Shown one piece after another: positions 62,064 to 64,000 of a stretch of 64,000 nt of DNA. The number at the start of each line of letters is the position of its first letter. The stretch's first letter is position 1. Where the stretch lies: contig CAJUHS010000001.1 of the NCBI GenBank assembly GCA_910586535.1, positions 347,404 to 411,403 of the forward strand, read 5' to 3'. Under the pieces are notes generated by a model that was not told the origin of the DNA, searched no databases, and saw only the letters and a list, made by a program, of their open reading frames with translations. Source of the DNA: an uncultured Oscillospiraceae bacterium. GTDB taxonomy: Bacteria > Bacillota > Clostridia > Oscillospirales > Ruminococcaceae. The translations under genes and the position numbers were made by a program.

Positions 62064-62101
62064 GCGCACAATTGTAACTTTGGCGCACAAACGGCGCACA
62101 A
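62064..62101. repeat. Three GCGCACAA direct repeats near the attachment site
   Basis: GCGCACAA occurs at 62064-62071, 62083-62090 and 62094-62101, about 100 bp inside the element from the tRNA scar. This fits arm-type integrase or excisionase binding sites. The same octamer occurs twice at 49780-49820. Confidence 0.65.
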
Positions 62102-62193
62102 AAAATCTGCCTTATACCTGCTCAAAAATGAGCGGGTTATTTTATTTTGAGTGAATAGTGCTATAGACGCTCCGTCCCCCTCGGAGAGAGCCT

Positions 62194-62231
62194 GTACTTA
62201 TGACATGGAGTTTGCGGAATGTCGTAAGTAC
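62194..62231. repeat. 13 bp inverted repeat in the element's non-coding region
   Basis: GTACTTATGACAT (62194-62206) pairs with ATGTCGTAAGTAC (62219-62231). A further ACTTATGAC copy lies near 62241. Confidence 0.7.
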
Positions 62232-62407
62232 TATGGCGTTACTTATGACAAAACCCAAGTAAATCGGCGGTTCTGATGTTGAAATATGCTTCCGAATGCT
62301 TGCAGTCGGACTAAGGGGTACAGGGGAAAGCTGCCACACGAACTATTTACAGCGGAAATAGCCATAGTGTGTTAAAACTTTCATTGAAAGTGTACCAGTG
62401 TATCCCG

Positions 62408-62610
62408 CTCCGTGACCTGCAAAGCTGGTAGTGCTTGGAAGATAGCAAGCGCAGAAAAGTAGGTCAGCCTTTTATTCTGAACAGTTATTCACACTGTAAG
62501 GCTACCAGAACGCCACATAATCGACGAAAGCCATTTCATAATGGACTTTACTGCACAAAATACAAGCCCTCTAAAAACGGTCTTGTAGTCGCTCTTGGAG
62601 GGCACTGTTT
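62408..62610. other. Structured non-coding stretch of unknown role
   Basis: Holds several pairings: TGACCT/AGGTCA around an inner GCTTG/CAAGC hairpin (about 62412-62466), and GCCCTC (62566-62571) with GAGGGC (62598-62603) followed by a T-rich stretch. No ORF is credible across 61968-62652. It could be a structured RNA or an intron or origin remnant; I cannot assign it. Confidence 0.4.
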
Positions 62611-62652
62611 TCTTTGACGGAAAATTGGAGCAGGTGACACGCTTCCGATTTT

Positions 62653-63000
62653 TTAAGCTATGGGTATGCTGTCAATGTAACAGCTGTCGGGACATAAATC
62701 AACTTTATTGTTCCATACGACATTACTGTCGACATTCGGATCAATGTCCCATGCAACGCAGCTTGTATCATCAAGGTACACTCTTTTGAAATTCTCATAG
62801 TCCTTAAACGGTTTAAAAACAGCTCCGTCAAGAAAAGGCTTACAGTCCAGTATGCGCCTTTCTCCGCTTTCAAAGCAAAGTGTTAATGTAAAATCTTCAT
62901 TAGGCGATACGGAAATGATTTTTTTCCTACCGGACGCATAATATTCAGCCGTCACCTTGTCACAGCCTTTGGAAAGATAGTATTCAACACTGTTAGGCAT
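62653..63000 (-). CDS. DUF2442 family protein
   Basis: 115 residues. The C-terminal ~80 residues match the DUF2442 pattern (VSPNEDFTLTLCFESGERRILDCKPFLDGAVFKPFKD...FKRVYLDDTSCVAWDIDPNVD). These small proteins are usually found beside DUF4160 proteins, as here, and the pair is suspected to be toxin-antitoxin-like. AAAGGTG precedes ATG 63000. Third gene of the minus-strand operon. Confidence 0.87.
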   Translation of the reverse strand: MPNSVEYYLSKGCDKVTAEYYASGRKKIISVSPNEDFTLTLCFESGERRILDCKPFLDGAVFKPFKDYENFKRVYLDDTSCVAWDIDPNVDSNVVWNNKVDLCPDSCYIDSIPIA

Positions 63001-63015
63001 AAGATCACACCTTTC

Positions 63016-63276
63016 TTATTTCATTGGTTCGATCTGAAAGAGTTCCTGCTGCTTTTCGGCAAGCTCCCAGTTTTCCATTAACTCTTCCTGATGAAACGCC
63101 GCCCAACCTAAAAGCATTTTAAGCTGCTTGTTAGGCAAGCTACCGCTTAAAACTTCCAGTTCTTTTATAAGCACCGTTACTTCTTCACCGCCATATACCG
63201 CGTGGAAATGCGGCGGATTATGTTCATTCCAGTTCATATAGACTTTAATACCTCTGAATATACTTAATGTTGGCAT
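63016..63276 (-). CDS. DUF4160 family protein
   Basis: 86 residues with the DUF4160 signature (FRGIKVYMNWNEHNPPHFHAVYGGEEVTV). The PPHFH motif is the family hallmark. GGAGGAATAAC precedes ATG 63276, overlapping the end of the upstream gene's region (2 bp gap). Partner of the DUF2442 gene. Confidence 0.9.
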   Translation of the reverse strand: MPTLSIFRGIKVYMNWNEHNPPHFHAVYGGEEVTVLIKELEVLSGSLPNKQLKMLLGWAAFHQEELMENWELAEKQQELFQIEPMK

Positions 63277-63278
63277 TG

Positions 63279-63509
63279 TTATTCCTCCGTTTCTGCTCCG
63301 TCGGGAGCGGGTTTTGACGGTAAGCCGTCCAGTCCCTCCGACTTCATACGCCTGTCTATTGCCCCAACAACATATGCGTTGGTACTTTCCCCTGCTTTGG
63401 CAGCAGCGGCTTGAATTATCCCACGTGAGCCTTTATGCACCTGTACCGCAAGGCGGTCATATGCTTTGGAATTATATTTATTATTTGCCTTTGTTCTTGA
63501 TGTACCCAC
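63279..63509 (-). CDS. Ribbon-helix-helix/Arc-type small DNA-binding protein
   Basis: 76 residues. The core AYDRLAVQVHKGSRGIIQAAAAKAGESTNAYVVGAIDRRM has the strand-helix-helix layout of Arc/MetJ-type regulators (RLAVQV strand, then two helices). A Pro/Glu-rich tail follows. First gene of the operon, so probably an autoregulator binding the repeats just upstream. Starts with GTG 63509 after GAGAGGTG. Confidence 0.75.
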   Translation of the reverse strand: MGTSRTKANNKYNSKAYDRLAVQVHKGSRGIIQAAAAKAGESTNAYVVGAIDRRMKSEGLDGLPSKPAPDGAETEE

Positions 63510-63528
63510 AATATCACCTCTCTGTATC

Positions 63529-63558
63529 TATTATAACACGTTTTATGTACTTGTGCAA
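63529..63558 (-). promoter_or_regulatory. Sigma-A promoter of the RHH-DUF4160-DUF2442 operon
   Basis: On the minus strand TTGCAC and TATAAT are 17 bp apart (within 63529-63558). Confidence 0.7.
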
Positions 63559-63626
63559 TTGTATATAATAGCAAAATGTACGTGTGTAAGTTTGGCTATT
63601 TTGCATATTGACTACACGTGTGCAAT
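63547..63626. repeat. Three iterated operator-like sites between divergent promoters
   Basis: GTACTTGTGCAAT (63547-63559), GTACGTGTGTAAG (63578-63590) and TACACGTGTGCAAT (63613-63626) share the core TAC.TGTG.AA or close variants; two are followed by GTATATAATA. They overlap both divergent promoters, as expected for binding sites of the adjacent RHH protein. Confidence 0.6.
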
Positions 63627-63636
63627 GGTATATAAT
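63608..63636 (+). promoter_or_regulatory. Sigma-A promoter of the HIRAN-like gene
   Basis: TTGACT (63608-63613) and TATAAT (63631-63636) are 17 bp apart. Confidence 0.75.
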
Positions 63637-63705
63637 ATAATCACAGGGTAAGGAAAGCGGTACACCCGCTCCCGAACCAAATAATAAAACAGGAGGTAAA
63701 CCAGT

Positions 63706-64000
63706 ATGAACAAAACAAGGTCAAAAGTAATGACAATAGCGAACCGCCTTGTAAAGCAGGGACTTACCCGCTCGATAGCAACTATCAAGGCGTGGGTAAT
63801 CGTTAAGGCAAACGCTCTCCGTACAAAGGTAAAGGGCACGTCCCGCCGCCAGGACGCGCTGGAGAAGCTTGCAGGGGTAAATCCTGCGGACATATCCGTC
63901 AAGCTGAAAAGAGAACCGCACAACGTCCACGACAGCAACGCAGTAGCCGTATACGCCGCTTTAAGGGATAACCGAGTATTTTTTATCGGGTATCTTCCGA
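63706..64000 (+). CDS. HIRAN-domain-like protein, N-terminal part (runs off the window)
   Basis: 98 codons are visible. Residues ~1-45 are basic and helical; from ~50 the pattern SRRQDALEKLAG...VKLKREPHNVHDSNAVAVYA and VFFIGYLP matches the HIRAN domain, which binds DNA ends or stalled forks and often occurs on mobile elements. AGGAGGT precedes ATG 63706. The 3' end lies outside, so further domains are unknown. Confidence 0.75.
   Translation, partial: MNKTRSKVMTIANRLVKQGLTRSIATIKAWVIVKANALRTKVKGTSRRQDALEKLAGVNPADISVKLKREPHNVHDSNAVAVYAALRDNRVFFIGYLP

Larger units (their letters stand above)
61968..64000. mobile_element. Left end of an integrated mobile element (continues past the window)
   Basis: Starts at the tRNA-Thr scar and holds a non-coding stretch with direct and inverted repeats, an RHH/DUF4160/DUF2442 operon and a HIRAN-like gene. 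The gene type differs from the chromosomal part to the left. No integrase, relaxase or phage gene is visible within the window, so the element class is open. An intact tRNA-Thr(CGT) gene is predicted at the other end. Confidence 0.65.

Noticed and set aside
62100..62610. Group II intron
   Set aside because: No GUGYG start, no domain V sequence and no reverse transcriptase gene could be found.
1..64000. Insertion sequence or transposase gene
   Set aside because: No transposase domain or paired terminal repeats of IS type were found in either strand of the window.

Overview
The window looks like chromosome from a Gram-positive anaerobe of class Clostridia, most likely a Ruminococcus-like member of the Oscillospiraceae. 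The basis is the gene content: spoIIAA-spoIIAB-sigF, rubrerythrin, a superoxide-reductase-like protein, an [FeFe]-hydrogenase-type sensor, a GH74 xyloglucanase lipoprotein, a CE2 esterase, PduL, consensus sigma-A promoters with 17-18 bp spacers, and strong Shine-Dalgarno sites. Base composition is moderate and even, apart from AT-rich patches near 22-24 kb. No species call is possible from the sequence alone.

Layout. 1-3.0 kb is translation (end of leuS, rpsU, efp) and a CD1247-type acidic protein. 3.0-4.0 kb is an FMN riboswitch with its terminator, followed by the riboflavin transporter gene ribU. 4.2-7.6 kb holds an SPFH/zinc-ribbon/TPM trio matching Bacillus YdjI-YdjG-YdjH. 7.6-9.1 kb is the forespore sigma-F operon on the minus strand. 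9.4-15.6 kb carries ppk, asnB, an epimerase remnant, pduL and a CE2 esterase. 15.7-20.7 kb has a broken HTH gene, a possible DUF6033 protein, a metallophosphoesterase, an HTH/superoxide-reductase-like fusion, hemW and an HTH-VOC-zinc-ribbon fusion. 21-30.3 kb has a secreted transglutaminase-like protein, an HTH gene behind a duplicated promoter, a divergent MFS/AraC pair, an EAL protein with a beta-solenoid tail, and nrdR.

30.6-37.7 kb is a compact phage-derived operon: terminase small and large subunits, portal, capsid, protease-like protein, three small connector-like proteins and a hub-like protein. It is bracketed by terminator hairpins and followed by four tRNA genes. No integrase, tape measure or lysis gene is visible. 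38.7-48.4 kb has a chemoreceptor, serS, a D,D-carboxypeptidase, a translational GTPase fused to a Rae1/YacP-like nuclease behind a 14-codon leader, Bcp, a TrmO-GNAT fusion and rubrerythrin. 48.4-61.7 kb has an aminotransferase, a small protein, a hydrogenase-chemoreceptor fusion, the GH74 lipoprotein, cytidine deaminase, two GHL10-type envelope proteins (one with an amidase domain) and a MATE exporter.

From about 61.97 kb to the right edge is the start of an integrated mobile element. It abuts a displaced 3' half of a tRNA-Thr(CGU) gene and carries GCGCACAA direct repeats, a structured non-coding stretch, an RHH/DUF4160/DUF2442 operon and the start of a HIRAN-like gene. A family of palindromic intergenic repeats (three copies plus one isolated end) is scattered through the chromosomal part.

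The strongest leads are the tail-poor capsid operon, the ribosome-targeted GTPase-nuclease fusion with its coupled leader, the hydrogenase-like chemoreceptor and the EAL/beta-solenoid protein. Names rest on motif recognition by eye; no database search was run.
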